Part shown: positions 36,481 to 48,689 of the stretch, piece by piece | Layout of the letters: each line of letters opens with the position of its first letter | Position numbering within the stretch: position 1 is the stretch's first letter | Assembly (NCBI GenBank): GCA_008933995.1 | Contig: WARS01000071.1 | Location: 7,837,018-7,901,017, forward strand | Direction: 5' to 3' | Length of the DNA: 64,000 nucleotides | Origin: Datnioides undecimradiatus | Lineage: Eukaryota > Chordata > Actinopteri > Lobotiformes > Datnioididae | The notes under the pieces: model-generated | The model's database searches: none | Told to the model about the DNA's origin: nothing | Seen by the model: only the letters and a program-made list of their open reading frames with translations | Program-made: the position numbers and the translations under genes

Positions 36481-37683
36481 ATAGCACACAGAAAATGTGG
36501 AGCCCGTTGATGTTCTTTGTGGAAAAGAGTATTTTCTCTGCTGGTCAACCGTTTCGATAGCCATGAGCTGTGCTTGTGGATACTCATTCTGTGAGGGAGG
36601 AAGGTAGGTAGGAAAGAAACACAGAGGACACAGAGTGGTCAGCTAATGCTGTTTACAACCCAGAGTGTTTCTCGTAAAGAAGAAGAAAAGTAAAGCCATC
36701 CACAAAACAATCTGTTTTAGTGTTTTGTGTTCAATGCAATAGGTGAAGTACATTGATAAACTTGTAAAACTCTCATTTGTTGGTCTACTTAAGAGCAATT
36801 TGAAAAAAAAAAAAATACTGTAATAAAAAATGCTTGAAAATATCCACTGAGAAACTAAGGGCACAGTCCGATCAGCATCCGAACAGCAAACTTCTCCACT
36901 GGAAACTCATTTATATCCATTATCAGTGCATTTACTACAGGGAAGAAGTTACTTCCATGAACTCCAATGCACAAATTTACACTGTTGACTCACAGTAACC
37001 CTATTTAACGGTGTCGACAGAGAGCCACAGAGTTCAAATGGAAACTGGAGCTGCAGTAGCTTTTTAGCAGATTGTGCTTTTCACTTTTATTAAACCTTCC
37101 CTGTTAGAGTAATAACTGTTCCACAAAAAAGGAATGGTTTGCAGACAGTTATAAGACAGGAGAGCAAATCAGTTTTTTAAATAAACTTCATAGCTTATTG
37201 TACCACCAGCATCTGAACTATTTTAATTAGCCAAAAGACAGTTAGCAGCAACATTTTGCTATCTTTTTGTAACTCTTGATTGTCTGAAGAAAGTGTTAAA
37301 TTCTCTTAACAAAATAACAAAGATGCACTGTTGAATTTCAGTGTGACTCAAATGTGACAATGTTTTTATCTTTTATATTTTTACCATGCAAATCAGCTTC
37401 CGTACAACAGCGTACTGCTTTAGGTTGATACCGTAACGCCCTATGTTGGCCAGATTCACGTTTCAGGGTTCAGATACTTTGTCACTTTGCTTAGTTTAAT
37501 AACACATAATCACATTTCAATCATCCTTTCTTGTATTTATGCTATACCCTGCTCTGTTGCTATCAGGAAAGGGGATGAATTGTTTATATTTCACAAGGCA
37601 TACAGTGGCCAAGCTGTTTGCTCCCAATTATTTTTATGTCAACTCTACGAAGTTATTCCAGTCAAATCAATTTGTGATAACTC

Positions 37684-37706
37684 ATGTAATCAATATTTGA
37701 TTACAT
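37684..37706. repeat. 10-bp perfect inverted repeat with 3-nt loop
   Basis: ATGTAATCAA and TTGATTACAT flank TAT. The two TAATC/GATTA cores make it a back-to-back pair of bicoid/Pitx/Otx-type homeodomain sites, which is a family-knowledge reading and not a demonstrated role. Confidence 0.85.
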
Positions 37707-37925
37707 AAAATGGAGTTAAAAATGGGGTCAGATTGTTTTTCACCTTAGTAATTTGTGCCGCATGACATACAGCAGCTGTTTTTTTTCTCTCTCTGAGGGC
37801 AATCACGCAGATATACTCCTTTTTTTCTTTTGAAATTCCCTTCATTGGTCCTTGAGCATGCAACTCCTGCACCGCTTGAGGAACATCTTAGCATGTATCT
37901 AGACAAGTTGAAAATGCGGAGAAAT

Positions 37926-37935
37926 GGGGGGGGGG
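37926..37935. repeat. Poly-G run (10)
   Basis: Ten G in a row. Exact length is uncertain because such runs are error-prone. Confidence 0.85.
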
Positions 37936-38171
37936 AGTCTCGTCATATAAGTTAATAAGTTTGCTGCCCTTGCCTTGAACTTGAATTATCCTAACCCGTT
38001 TGAAGGGTAGGCTTATGTGAGATTATGTATGAGACGCTTCTCTACAGTGTCTTACCATATGGGTGTGTATAGACATGCATACATTAGTGCATGCATCAGA
38101 AAGTGTAAGAGTTTAACAGTTTCCAATCTCATTCTTGGAAGTCAATCTGTACAGTCTTTTTAGTTAACTTA

Positions 38172-38177
38172 TTTATT
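38172..38177 (-). terminator. AATAAA polyadenylation signal of the candidate terminal exon
   Basis: On the minus strand AATAAA lies about 190 bases past the TAG stop at 38367-38369. This is a normal 3' UTR distance for the exon candidate at 38367-38557. On its own the hexamer is common by chance; it gains weight from the exon upstream. Confidence 0.4.
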
Positions 38178-38366
38178 GTAGCATCAGAATATGTCAATGT
38201 CACACAAATCACACAAATCTTAGCAGAAAAGCATCATCAGACGTGCACAAGTACTCAAAAAGGCAACAAGACACAAAGGCAGTCGCAAAGACTGATACCT
38301 ATTAAAGACTAAAGGACAGAACCACAGGGTCCCCTGAGTCCTACACCTGTCAGCCTTACAGTATGC

Positions 38367-38557
38367 CTAATGAGTCCAACCACTCCTCCTGCTCCCTGAG
38401 CACAGCAGCAGAGCCTTGGATCCATCCAGGGAGAGAGCGTGCACCACAGAACCACATCCGTCCTCCAGGGTCAGATCCAGTTCTGATGGATGACTCCTCG
38501 GGGACGAGAGATGGCTGAGCTGCTCCTTGTCTCCCTTTGTCTTTGTGGTGTATACAT
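38367..38557 (-). CDS. Candidate terminal coding exon (C-terminal 62 codons)
   Basis: On the minus strand the acceptor TTTTACTCTGCAG ends at 38558. From the third exon base one frame is open for 62 codons to a TAG at 38367-38369. It begins VYTTKTKGDKEQLSHL, later reads SELDLTLEDGCGSVVHALSL, and ends SGSRRSGWTH. Third positions are strongly G/C biased (many CTG, GTG, GAG, AAG, GAC), unlike the AT-rich surroundings. That is the best reason to think it is coding. Two other frames are open for part of the way, so the frame choice rests on codon use and the fit to acceptor and stop. An AATAAA follows at about 190 bases. I do not recognise the protein. The upstream exon must leave one base; the candidate at 47793-48048 does. 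Confidence 0.45.
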
Positions 38558-39303
38558 CTGCAGAGTAAAACACACACGTACACACAAAAAATGTACATAC
38601 GTACAGTTGGACTGTGACCTTGTCCATGACCACGCACTTAAATGGCCATGTTTCTGATGAGCGCTTTCCCAAAGGGGAGGGAGGAAGGAAAAAGGAGGTA
38701 GATGTGATGATGAAATACACCGATTGTCCCCTGATAGATTGGGGACAAGGCCCCTAATCGCTCTTGATGTCATGTGGATGACCTCCCAGGATACAGAGCA
38801 CAGATTCATCACCTGCAGCTCTCCTATCATTCACCACCAAGTGAATCACTGGTCATGATATACTGTACAGGTGTGCCATAAATACCACCTTTCACCTGAT
38901 GAAATCCTCCATCAGCCACTATTCTTAGGCCTCTGTAACCTGGAGCACTGCTGATGCAGTGACCCCATTATTATGAATATAGAACTGGTTCAGCTTACTT
39001 TACTACATGTGATTTATCACAGCAAGGGCTTGCTAACAATACGCTGCATTTTTGAAGAACGTGGAAGGACTAGCCTGATTTTGTAAGGGATAAAGAAGTA
39101 AACAAAAAGATTAGATTAGATTGGCTGTGTGTTTGTGCAAAGGAAAGGGAAGCAAAGAGTCATTCAGCGCTATCTCATCCCTGTGGAATCATTTATCAGA
39201 GCTGAGTCTGCCCCACGAGGACAGATGTGATCCCATGGTGCCACCACAAACACAGAATGGATCTAAAGTTGTAACCAGACATATTTTTTACCCTTAAAAT
39301 TAC

Positions 39304-39377
39304 CTGCCCGGACTGCACTCTTCCATTTAGAAATCCATCCACCACGATACAATACAATGTTCGTAATGATTGTGCAG
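39304..39377 (-). CDS. Candidate 74-nt minus-strand exon
   Basis: On the minus strand CATGTGAAACTGCAG precedes 74 bases ending CCGGGCAG/GTAATT. The frame that starts after two bases is open and reads AQSLRTLYCIVVDGFLNGRV followed by QSGQ, ending on a whole codon. Joined directly to the acceptor at 38557 it would put that exon in a different, shorter frame (28 codons). So either it is not an exon or it is an alternative one that changes the C-terminus. No homolog is recognised. Confidence 0.2.
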
Positions 39378-40529
39378 CTGCAGTTTCACATGAGGAACAT
39401 AACAAATTATTCCTGTCCTGTTTATGTGTTTCCTGTGTTTTCTGCCGCTCTCTCTTTTTAAATGTGGCATTTTTTCACTTTATTCTGGAAAAAAAAAAAA
39501 TTTCAATTTACATTCCCAGCTCTCATCATGCTTTGCCACAATGGCTGCTCAGGTCACACTGCCCTTTTCATTTGTGCTTTTTATAGTGAGACCAAGATGT
39601 CCCCTAAAAAGTAAACTGAGACACTCACTTAAAAGTGTGAGATACACAAGCGTGAAGTTACATGCAGAAATTTGTTGACCAATCTGTAGTGTATGTGTGT
39701 GGAAGATAGAGTTTAGCCTATAATCTGATGTTTTCAGAGCTATATTAATTCAGACATTTTACCAACTTCCATCTTTGAGATTCTATAATGGATGCAGTCA
39801 ATTCCTACTATAAACATTTCCAGCCCTTTGGGAAACTTATATTTCACAGATAACAAAGTGGATTAACAGAGTTCGGGTGGTAAACCCTCCATTACATCCT
39901 TTGTTGTTGTGTTTATGCCCCAGTGATCCCATTCCTTCAGAGCTCATTTGTATGCAGCCCGCCGGTGTTGTGCATGGCCAGCTCTGTACTCAGTGTATCT
40001 ATTGCGATGCTCTGTGTAGCATGACTGTTGCCTGTGTATCATCTATCAGGGGATAGCATAACCTCACTTTAAAATCATATTCCACTGAATCAGAATTCAA
40101 TTCCAGATTCCTCCAAGAAAATATAATAATACATCTCCCCTGGATTCCACTTGGGCCACTGTCACAGTGCTTCCTGACTCATTGCTTGCACTGTAATTTC
40201 TCAGTAACATCTTTGGCAGAGACATGATGAAACATTCAGTGAATGAATTTCATTGGCTATGAGGGAGAAAAAACCTTGGGAAGGTGTAATTTTAGATGCA
40301 TGAAATCCAAAGGTGCTTATATACATTGTTCAAGTTGTTCTGAATATGAAACGCCTCGACTATGTCTTTTATTACTGTATTATTCATACATCAGAGACGT
40401 GCCACTGCGTGATGGAAGAAGCAGGCTGAAAAATGAAATCAATGCAGTGTTACTTTTCCCCCCAATGTGTTGCGTGTTTGTAATGCTTTTCAATTCTACA
40501 GCAGTGCCAGTCTTCATCTTTGACGTACT

Positions 40530-40640
40530 TAAATGTTGAATAGAGGTAATGAGATTGGAGCTGAATAACAATGATGGAATTCTGTAATGGATTACTGCAC
40601 CGCACACAATGCCGTGGTTTCACAGTTTCCCCGATTAGTG
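40530..40640. promoter_or_regulatory. Possible conserved non-coding element
   Basis: A compact segment with GAGGTAATGAGATTGGAGC, AATAACAATGATGG and TGTAATGGATTACTGC, so several TAAT/ATTA cores plus a Sox-type AACAATG. It is non-repetitive and lacks a supported open frame. Texture-based call. Confidence 0.3.
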
Positions 40641-43351
40641 GTACAAATTTAACACTTGTTAGGCGTTCTGTAAACAGCACTGAGGGAGATTATTTGTCAG
40701 GCGTGTAGGATTCTATCAAGAGAGTCAGCCTGTGTGATGCATACGACTTTCACAGTGCTCTCCACTGTTACAATTGCACAGCATAGTCTCTGTTCTATTG
40801 CACCACATACAAATAAAGATTACGTCACAAGTACGCACAATAAAGCAAGTGGCGAGAAATAAAATACAGATTTCCTGTGTGTTTAAACCAAAAAATGAAG
40901 AAATATTCTGTCTGTAAGTATTAATATAATTGCAATATTGACACATAGTTTACACTGCATTGCTATCTCCAGCAAAGGACCTTCAATTACATACTATTAA
41001 ATGGTTTTGTATCAATTACATTTTGGTAACGCTTTTTTTCCCAATTGAAAAAGAGTCTTTCAACAACACCACACAGAAGTTGAACGGATGTTGACGGGGT
41101 GGGCATTCAAAGCAGAACTCTAACACTGGATACAAGGGCACAGGTCCTTGGTCTTCTACAGGATGAGATTTACTTGGGGAAAGATTGTGGTTGTAGACAA
41201 ATATTGAGAAAGTACATACATTCCAACATGTGTCACTGCTTGGACCACTTGCTTTCTCGAACTTTAAAGGAAAAGTCTAAGATCTGGGGAAATATTTTTT
41301 TGGCTTTGTATTGGCAGTCATTTGATTTGCCAGGCAGTGCAGGCATTGCACTTGTTCACTCCTGGAGGTACTGGTTTGACTGACTCTTTGATCGATTTAC
41401 CAACAATATCTGAATTCCTTCAGACAACTGGAAGAGCTTACTTGAAGTGTAACCTGCACATGGATTAGTCACACCCAAGGCCAGGAGAAAACACACAAGC
41501 AGTACACCCCATTAATCAGCACTACATCCTGTTTGATTGGAACTATCAGAGAGTCTTGCTTATGCTGTCCTAACCTCTGTACAGCGCCACAGCTGATGTC
41601 ATTACACTGACTTATTCATGTGTGATCTGAAGCATGGTGTCTCATCTCCAGGATCCATGTGCCATTGACCACTGAGACGTGAAGTCAGCGGTGCAAATGT
41701 GCGGAGGTCTGTTTGTCTTCATCAACAGTAACACGTGTCTTTCAGCTTATTGGCAAACTGTGTGCTTTGTCCGCGCTTCCTTGGTTCAATCAATACAGTC
41801 AAAAGCATTGACTTGTAAAGAACTGTTGCATGTTGCAGATTCAAAGAGGTCCTCTGGCCCGTGTATCGATCCAGTGGGTGATCTACTGTTCTGCGGTGCT
41901 GCAATGTGCTGCTATTTTATTGAAATGGAGCATTTCCATCATGTGGCAGTCAATTTGTGTTGAATATGGTGAACCATACAAACCTTCCCCTTTCAAGATT
42001 ACATACACAGTTGTAACCTTGACTTATCAGTTGTTTTATTTATTTCAGTATTAAATACAGGAACTCAGGCTGAGTTAATGTCACACCTGACAATTTCTTG
42101 ATTGCATATACACTGGGACATTGTTTGAGTTTGTTGAACTAAGCATTGTAGGATAAGACTGATGATGCTCTATATATTCAACAAATGCCATGAAAAGACC
42201 AACAGTGACAGCGTGTTGAGTCTTTCAATTCATCCCTACCATGTCTGAGCTTCTCAGCTCTAATCCTGTTTGTTTCTACTGATGCAAATCTTTAAAAACG
42301 GGTCATGCATTTACACTTTTATTTTTACACATGGCCAAATATTTTGCTAAATTTGTGCAGTTTAAATCAAATGTTAGAGCAAATACTGTATTTATTGGAT
42401 GATTTTTATATGCAGATTTGCTGCATTTGTGAGTATTTATGGCACCAGAATAATGTATGTGGGATAGACTCAAAATAAACTACAGTGTTCATCATAATGA
42501 AGGAGCACGTCAGCTAGTGCAACGGTGTGGGCCACTTTTGGACAACAATAGAGCTCTATGGCACTGAGGAATATCACTAGGCTTTGGCTACACAAACAGT
42601 ACCTGTCAGTTGGATCGAACCATTGTTTGTTTTCATCTTTCCATTCCTTTGGAAGAGTGTCACGCATGTTAATTTTCACGTTTCTTTTTCTTGTAATATT
42701 TTTGTCCTTAATAAACAGCAAGAACCTTTTCTTTGTGTTTCATCCACAAGCATCATGAATGTTTTTCACAAGTTAGTATCCAAGTTATTACCTGCTGTTT
42801 TGGTTGTTTTGCTGATAATGTGTCCAAATATCACAAGTTGTCTGCAGTGGGTCTTGGATGATGATGCACCTACATTTGTGTTTTCTCACTGTCCAATCAT
42901 GACCCTGCCAGTTAGGAGTAAAGGAGGTCGATGTTTTGGAAGCGTATGTTGTCTCTAGTGATGTAAAGCTAACTTACTCTTCAACCTCAGGAGTGGTTGT
43001 AATGGCTCTCATCTCGTAGTGTTGTAAGATTCCAAGTGCTCATATTTTGACCTTTCTCATTTTGACTTCCTCTGTGTAATTCTGTGTAATTCAGCACTCT
43101 AATGCCATTTTCCTGCTGATTGCCCTCATACGTTGTCATGGCAGAGGCAAATCAAGGTCTGACCTTGTGAGACTAATTGTTAAGTGAAACTTTGCTAGTC
43201 CCAGTGTCCTTGCAAGGCAGATAAGAATCAGGCCTTATGGTAAGAATCTATGGTCAGTGCTACTGTTACACAACAGTGTTTAATATTAGGTATTTTGTTA
43301 CATATGCTTGTTCTTCGTCTGTTCTTTTGTTTATATGAGCAAGTACATATC

Positions 43352-43366
43352 ATAGATAGATAGATA
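43352..43366. repeat. Short (ATAG)n tetranucleotide
   Basis: About four ATAG units followed by degenerate ATAGATAA copies to about 43390. Confidence 0.8.
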
Positions 43367-43527
43367 AAATATAGATAATATTATAGATAAAATTAATGCC
43401 AGAAATGTCATGGACGGTAACAGATTTGACATGATCTGACATGTTCTGTGGACACGATCGCCTCCAGATTTTTTATTTTAACATCCTTTTATTTCAGTAA
43501 TTGTTCTTGGCTTGAGACATTTACAAT

Positions 43528-43557
43528 ATAGGGCAAAATACAATTAATTTGCCCTAT
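43528..43557. repeat. 10-bp perfect inverted repeat
   Basis: ATAGGGCAAA (43528-43537) pairs with TTTGCCCTAT (43548-43557) across ten bases. The left arm and its flank share ACAATATAGGGCAA with the interspersed repeat at about 45560. Confidence 0.85.
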
Positions 43558-45445
43558 TCCTTTAATTTCTCAAAGCAGTGACACTTACAGAGACTGCTGT
43601 GACTCAATGACTCAACTGTCTTTAAAAGTCATGTAATTGCAACATATAAATAGAACATACTTATATAATTCATGTTAAATTATAGAGTTACTTGTTAAAG
43701 AAACACAAAGAGAAAATACTTTTTATGAGGACATCAAGACAAAACGCTTTGTTTATAGGTCTACAGTAAAATAAAATGAAATTTCACGAGTTAAATTTCA
43801 GTCTTGATACTATATAAGAACATTTATGGTTGCTTTACAACTATGCTCTATAGTTTATCTTTTGAAGGATTTAACCCTGGAAAGTAACCTTCCCAAACCT
43901 GCCCTTACTCTGACGCAATGATGCAGTCTGAGGGGACTCTCTGGTTTCCTGCCCTCAGGTGGTATCACATGACATGACAGTAGACTTTGAGGATCCCTGA
44001 CAGAATCTGAGGAATAGAAATTGACCTTAGTGCCCACAAAGTATGACCTCATTTAATAAATCCAACAAAGTCTGCTGTTGGTGGCTACACAGGGAAATTA
44101 AAGTGATCCATCGACTCCAAAAGATAACCAGTGAAGACTGGCTTGATGTGTTGTTGCTGTAAAGACAAAGACAAGAGCAAGGCTGTCTATTGACTGTGTT
44201 AATTTGATTTGGTATGTACAAAATCAATACTCACGTGAGCAAATATGCTGTCATTTGGTGCCTCTAATTGGCCTCCCATTAGTGTGATTATCTTTTATAA
44301 ACGATCTGTCTGTTTTTAGTTTATAAGATATGTCAAAATAAAATCAATCAAGCCAACTCCCTACATTACTTTTAATGAGGCTTCTTTTTTTTAACAAATA
44401 TGTCAAATGGAAAGAAGCACGTGTCATTAAATTCAAAGAAAACCCGGTTTTCACATGAAACACAGATAAAGTAGAAAAGTTCCTTCGCTGAGGTACTTTT
44501 GCAGGAGCCCTGCTTAAATGCCAAAGGATGTGCTCCCTGGAGAATATGTATGTACAAAGTGGAGGTAAATAAATAATAAAGAGATGAATGGAAGGCTAAG
44601 CAGACAGCTGATGAGGCTGATCATAGGAAGAGGGTGAGACTGGTCCTCTCTGACGCTGTCAGCAGGGTGTGAGGGTTAGTGGTGATTAAAACTCCTTTCC
44701 TCTTACCCGTCAGCAAACAGGAACATGCACGCACACACACTGCTATCTCTGCAAACTGACTTACAAATAAACAGCTTAAGCTCCTGTGATGTGCAAAACA
44801 GATGATTTTTTTTGACTCAACTCAGACAGAGCCATTTGACTAGCTCTGCATTTCTCTCTGTGTGTTTATGTGCTAAAGTTGACAGCTTCTGCAAACGATG
44901 TAACAAAGTAATAGAAAAATATATTTCATAAACGCTCATATAAAAGCCAGCAGTTAAATGATTGCAAGGTCGCAGCTACTAGCTGGGTCTCTGGCCATCA
45001 TCAACAAGTAAGGGCCCATTGCTAAATATGGACCAGGTTAAATAAACATGGAGGTTGGTGGAACTTTAACCAACAGCAGCATCTCAAGTAGTTAATTCAG
45101 TAAAATGTACATTTCATCAGCACTGATTGCATCATTCAAGTCAATACTGACCCCTTTACTGCTGAGTTTCTGGTTGGACAGAAATACCCACACTCAGTTC
45201 ATTCCTAGGTCACCAAATATAAAGTACCCTTTAGCATCTGTATGAGACACACTTAAACCCACCCATGGCAATAAAAGATGCTCAGAGCAAATCAGGTAAA
45301 GTAGTTTCAAAAGTCCAAAGTCAAAGTCTAACATCCATGTAGGGAGGAGGTTTTCTCTGATGGATGGGTCATTTAAACACAAGAACTTCGCAGGAACACT
45401 GTTTGTTTCCCACGTGTAAATACGGTTCAATGTTGACTTATTTTA

Positions 45446-45660
45446 AAGGGGAACTTCTGTATTTTCCAACCTGTGGACCTTATTTCGCATGTTTTGAGGA
45501 CAGTGTTTGAAATTGCTCCAGTGTTGATCAGGCTGTTATACAGGAAATGGGCTGCAACTTACAATATAGGGCAATAGGGCAACGTATGGCCACTGAAAGT
45601 GTAAGGTTTGGCCACTGACAGGCTCAGATTGCTGTTGTTGAGAACAAAATGAAATGCCTG
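45446..45660 (+). mobile_element. Old copy of a teleost interspersed repeat
   Basis: The segment runs GGGGAACTTCTGTATTTTCC, AACCTGTGGACC, TTTGAAATTGCTCCAGT, GGGCTGCAACTTACAAT, and TTTGGCCACTGACAGGCTCA followed by GATTGCTGTTG. This order of phrases is one I associate with a short repeat found in many copies in percomorph genomes, probably a non-autonomous DNA transposon; the assignment is from memory. There is only one copy in the window, so it cannot be confirmed internally. No terminal inverted repeats or target-site duplication are clear. Confidence 0.5.
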
Positions 45661-47790
45661 TTTCATCATCTATTAATTCCAGTTGCATTCAAAATAGCTT
45701 TACATCAATCTGGAAATACAGAAAAGTGAACAGACTGGAATTGATTGTTGGATGTAAACAGTATTTCTGAGAAACTAAGAGCAGCAATTTGCCAGGTATA
45801 ATAACAATTTGTACTGATGGAATAAGTCTGTCAAAACAAAGAATATTTAAGTTGGCAGTAACTGTGAAGCTTCTGATATTGGAAGACATACATAGATATA
45901 AAAATATGAGTCTGGTTCTCTCGCTGGTAAATGAAGGGTCACTATTTCAGAATCAATGAATAGGTTGCTGCTCCTTCAGTCAGCCATTTAATTAGTTACA
46001 CAATTAGTTAGTCTGGGATTCAGATATTTCAGAAGAAAAGGCCCTGAACTTACACAAGTCACAAAATGCCACAAATTCTCTTTTCCATTTTAATGTACAA
46101 GCATGAGTGTGGTAACACCGATATCCTTTTGATAAATTGCTGATAATGGCACCTGGGTATTGGTGTCTGTGTGGCATGAAACCTGGGTGGCAAGGTGCAG
46201 CCGTGCTTAAATGGCATCATTTTCTGCATATAATAAGAGAGCGTACGAGGTGCAAAGAGAAGTGCAGGACAAAAGAAAATAAAAAATGTATGTTGTAATA
46301 AAGGTTCCATACTTTTAAATACTGAAAAGACAGGGGACGTATTTCATCAGTGCAAGGGAAAAATTTTGACCTTTGACCTTTTTTTTTTTCTTTACAAAAA
46401 TGAACTGATGGCCATGGTGAAAGTATGCAATGTATAATGTATATTTCATCTTAAGTGGCCATGAATGTCAAATAGATGTCAGAGAGGAGAGGTCACTTTA
46501 CGGTATGTGCTTTAAAAATATGGATACACGCTTAACTAGCTTAATGTACATTCACTTTTCTTGCTGCTCAGTAGCTGTAATACCTGCAATTGTGTCATCT
46601 TCCCTGTCATGACATACTGACAGGAGGAGTTAAAGCTATATATAGAGTGATCTTTAGTCAAATCAGATAGCTGGAGGAGCCTTTAAATTGACCCTTTAGA
46701 ATAATGAGAACACTGAGGTTCTTTAATGTGTTTGAATAAAGCTGGGCAGCGACAAAGCAGGTGATATTCTATACGGTCTGAGCAATTTATGAATAAATGT
46801 AATGATGCTATACTGCATCTACTACCTAAATGTAAATCTGAATTATCAATATTAAAAAAAAAACTTTGTATGCTTGATTAAAGAAATAAAAGAAATTAGT
46901 TTAGATGTGTTACCAGTTAAAACTATTTCTGTAAATTATTGCAGCTTATGTGCAGCTGAAGTAGCTGAAATTCTTTAAACGCTCAGCCTATTTCTTTTTT
47001 CCAAATGCACAATCCCTAATGTGAATTGATGAAATAGCACTCTAAGAGGAGGACAAAGCACCTGGGGGGAGGACACCAGTTTTTTAGAGAGTATAAGGTG
47101 GAAACAAGGTGGAAGCAAAGCCAAGACAGGCATTTAATGACAGAAGAAAAAGATTAAAGATATTGCAGAGCTGAAAAACAGATGTGTAGATAAATGTCCA
47201 GAAAGAGAGACAATAGAGGGCAGATAGGAAAGATAGAGAGATGAGAAAGGAAAAACAAAGATAAAGAGCTTTGATTAGGGTTTATTGCCCTCTTGCTCCT
47301 TCCTCTTACTTCTCCTCTTATTCTTTGAGTTGTTGCAGCAGAACATGAGGACTGGAAAGTATTAATTTTGCCTTGTCACATGAGAGAAATAGGCTTTGAC
47401 AAAAGTGCAATAAACCTCTCCTGTAAAGACATCAGTGTCATCAACAGCTCAGCACCTGCCACTTCTTCTGCATATCTTCAGCACATTACATATGCACACT
47501 GTAGCCGTCAACGCCTTTCATTTATTTTTAATTAACCAGACTGATACACCAAAGATTAAACATCTGATCTTTAAGCAATTAGTGGATTTGCAGGGGAAAC
47601 ATAATTCCACACAAATATTTTTGTGTCAGCTTCAACTTTGGTGACCCCTGGCATGCAAATCTGCACCACTGACCAAAAGCCAACTATCTTCACTTATGAC
47701 CTTTGAGGGAATAGAGTCTAAGAAGAAGAAGACGTTATCATAATTTCTTTATAGTTGGCTGGGTTTTGCCATACACTACACAAGTATCAT
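45661..47790. other. Non-coding block, no gene seen
   Basis: AT-rich sequence, with a purine-rich stretch at about 47100-47270 and scattered short open frames without support. Confidence 0.55.
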
Positions 47791-47792
47791 AC

Positions 47793-48048
47793 CTAAGCAT
47801 CTAATGGACAATTTTGTCTTGCTTCGACAAGGTGTGAAAAGAGCACATATGCAACATCCAGATTTAGAATGAAGCTTGCTGAGAAACACTTCAGATGACG
47901 ATGTCATCATTTGGTGAGGTGTAGGCATCAAAACTGCGACTTCTGCACCTTCACACCTGTTTGGTTTTAATATATCTAGGCAAAATGTGACACACTCAAT
48001 CCTCTCTTGGATGAGCAGGGCTGTTCGACACTTCAGCATGTGACCTGT
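47793..48048 (-). CDS. Candidate 256-nt minus-strand exon
   Basis: On the minus strand the acceptor GTTAATATTTCAG ends at 48049, and the donor after 47793 is GCTTAG/GTATGA. Between them the frame that starts with the first base is open throughout: it begins TGHMLKCRTALLIQERIECV, and the middle contains MPTPHQMMTSSSEVFLSKL and CCICALF. It starts at phase 0 and leaves one base at the donor, which fits the terminal exon candidate at 38557 (the joined codon would be GAT). Codon use is not strongly biased. The protein is not recognised. The frame could be chance, since open frames of this length do occur in the window. Confidence 0.28.
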
Positions 48049-48689
48049 CTGAAATATTAACTTCATAAAGGGGAATGCTTATCAGACAGATGAGCTGATA
48101 TTACCAGTTTGCCTTTTGAATAAATTATGTCATTAGTGACTAACCTATGGAGACTGCTCATTGACAGTTTTCTTTTTGTCCTTTTTCCATAACTACATAT
48201 TGAATGATGTACCTTCAATCATTAGAACATCAGGGTGTGGCACCAGTTAATGTGCCAGACAAAGTATCTAGAAAAATGTAATGTTTTCTGAAAAACATTT
48301 GGATGGCTACGCCACTTTCTGCTTCCATAATAACGACAACAACAAAAAGGCAGGAGCACAATTTATGGACAATACAAAACACCATACAGCAGTGTTCATT
48401 TATCAACTTTGCCACAATTAACCCGCTGTAGAAACAGCAGGTAACAGGATCAGAAATAAAGTAATTACTCACATCCAAAGAGCAAGGCTGGTATATTAAT
48501 AAACATGCACATATGGTAGAGCCCCACCTTCAGGGAGATATGTATGTTTTCATTTGGAAAGAATTTAGCTCAAGCTCTAATGAAATATTCACCAATCGAT
48601 CCCCCTGCGGCTGCACCAGGCTCAACATATGGTCATTGTTCCACTCGCCTCACACTCACAGTAGTGCTTTGCTTGAGCTTTAAATCCAC

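Larger units (their letters stand above)
35806..38160. other. Non-coding block with GA-rich cluster
   Basis: A purine-rich zone (about 36180-36480) contains many GAGAGA blocks on the plus strand. A 10-base G run lies at 37926-37935 and a palindrome at 37684. No coding interval with splice context was found. Confidence 0.55.
38570..45440. other. Mostly non-coding; intron-like if the minus-strand gene is real
   Basis: AT-rich DNA between candidate minus-strand exons. It includes an ATAG-type tetranucleotide at 43352-43366, an exon-like interval at 39304-39377, a possible conserved block at 40530-40640, and a short hairpin at 43528. Opposing open frames at 42470-42721 (minus) and 42584-42958 (plus) overlap and neither is recognisable; the segment may be an old interspersed repeat. 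Confidence 0.5.

Noticed and set aside
42470..42958. Opposed 83- and 124-codon open frames
   Set aside because: Neither strand gives a recognisable protein. Some phrases feel like an old fish repeat, but I could not place them, so no element is claimed.
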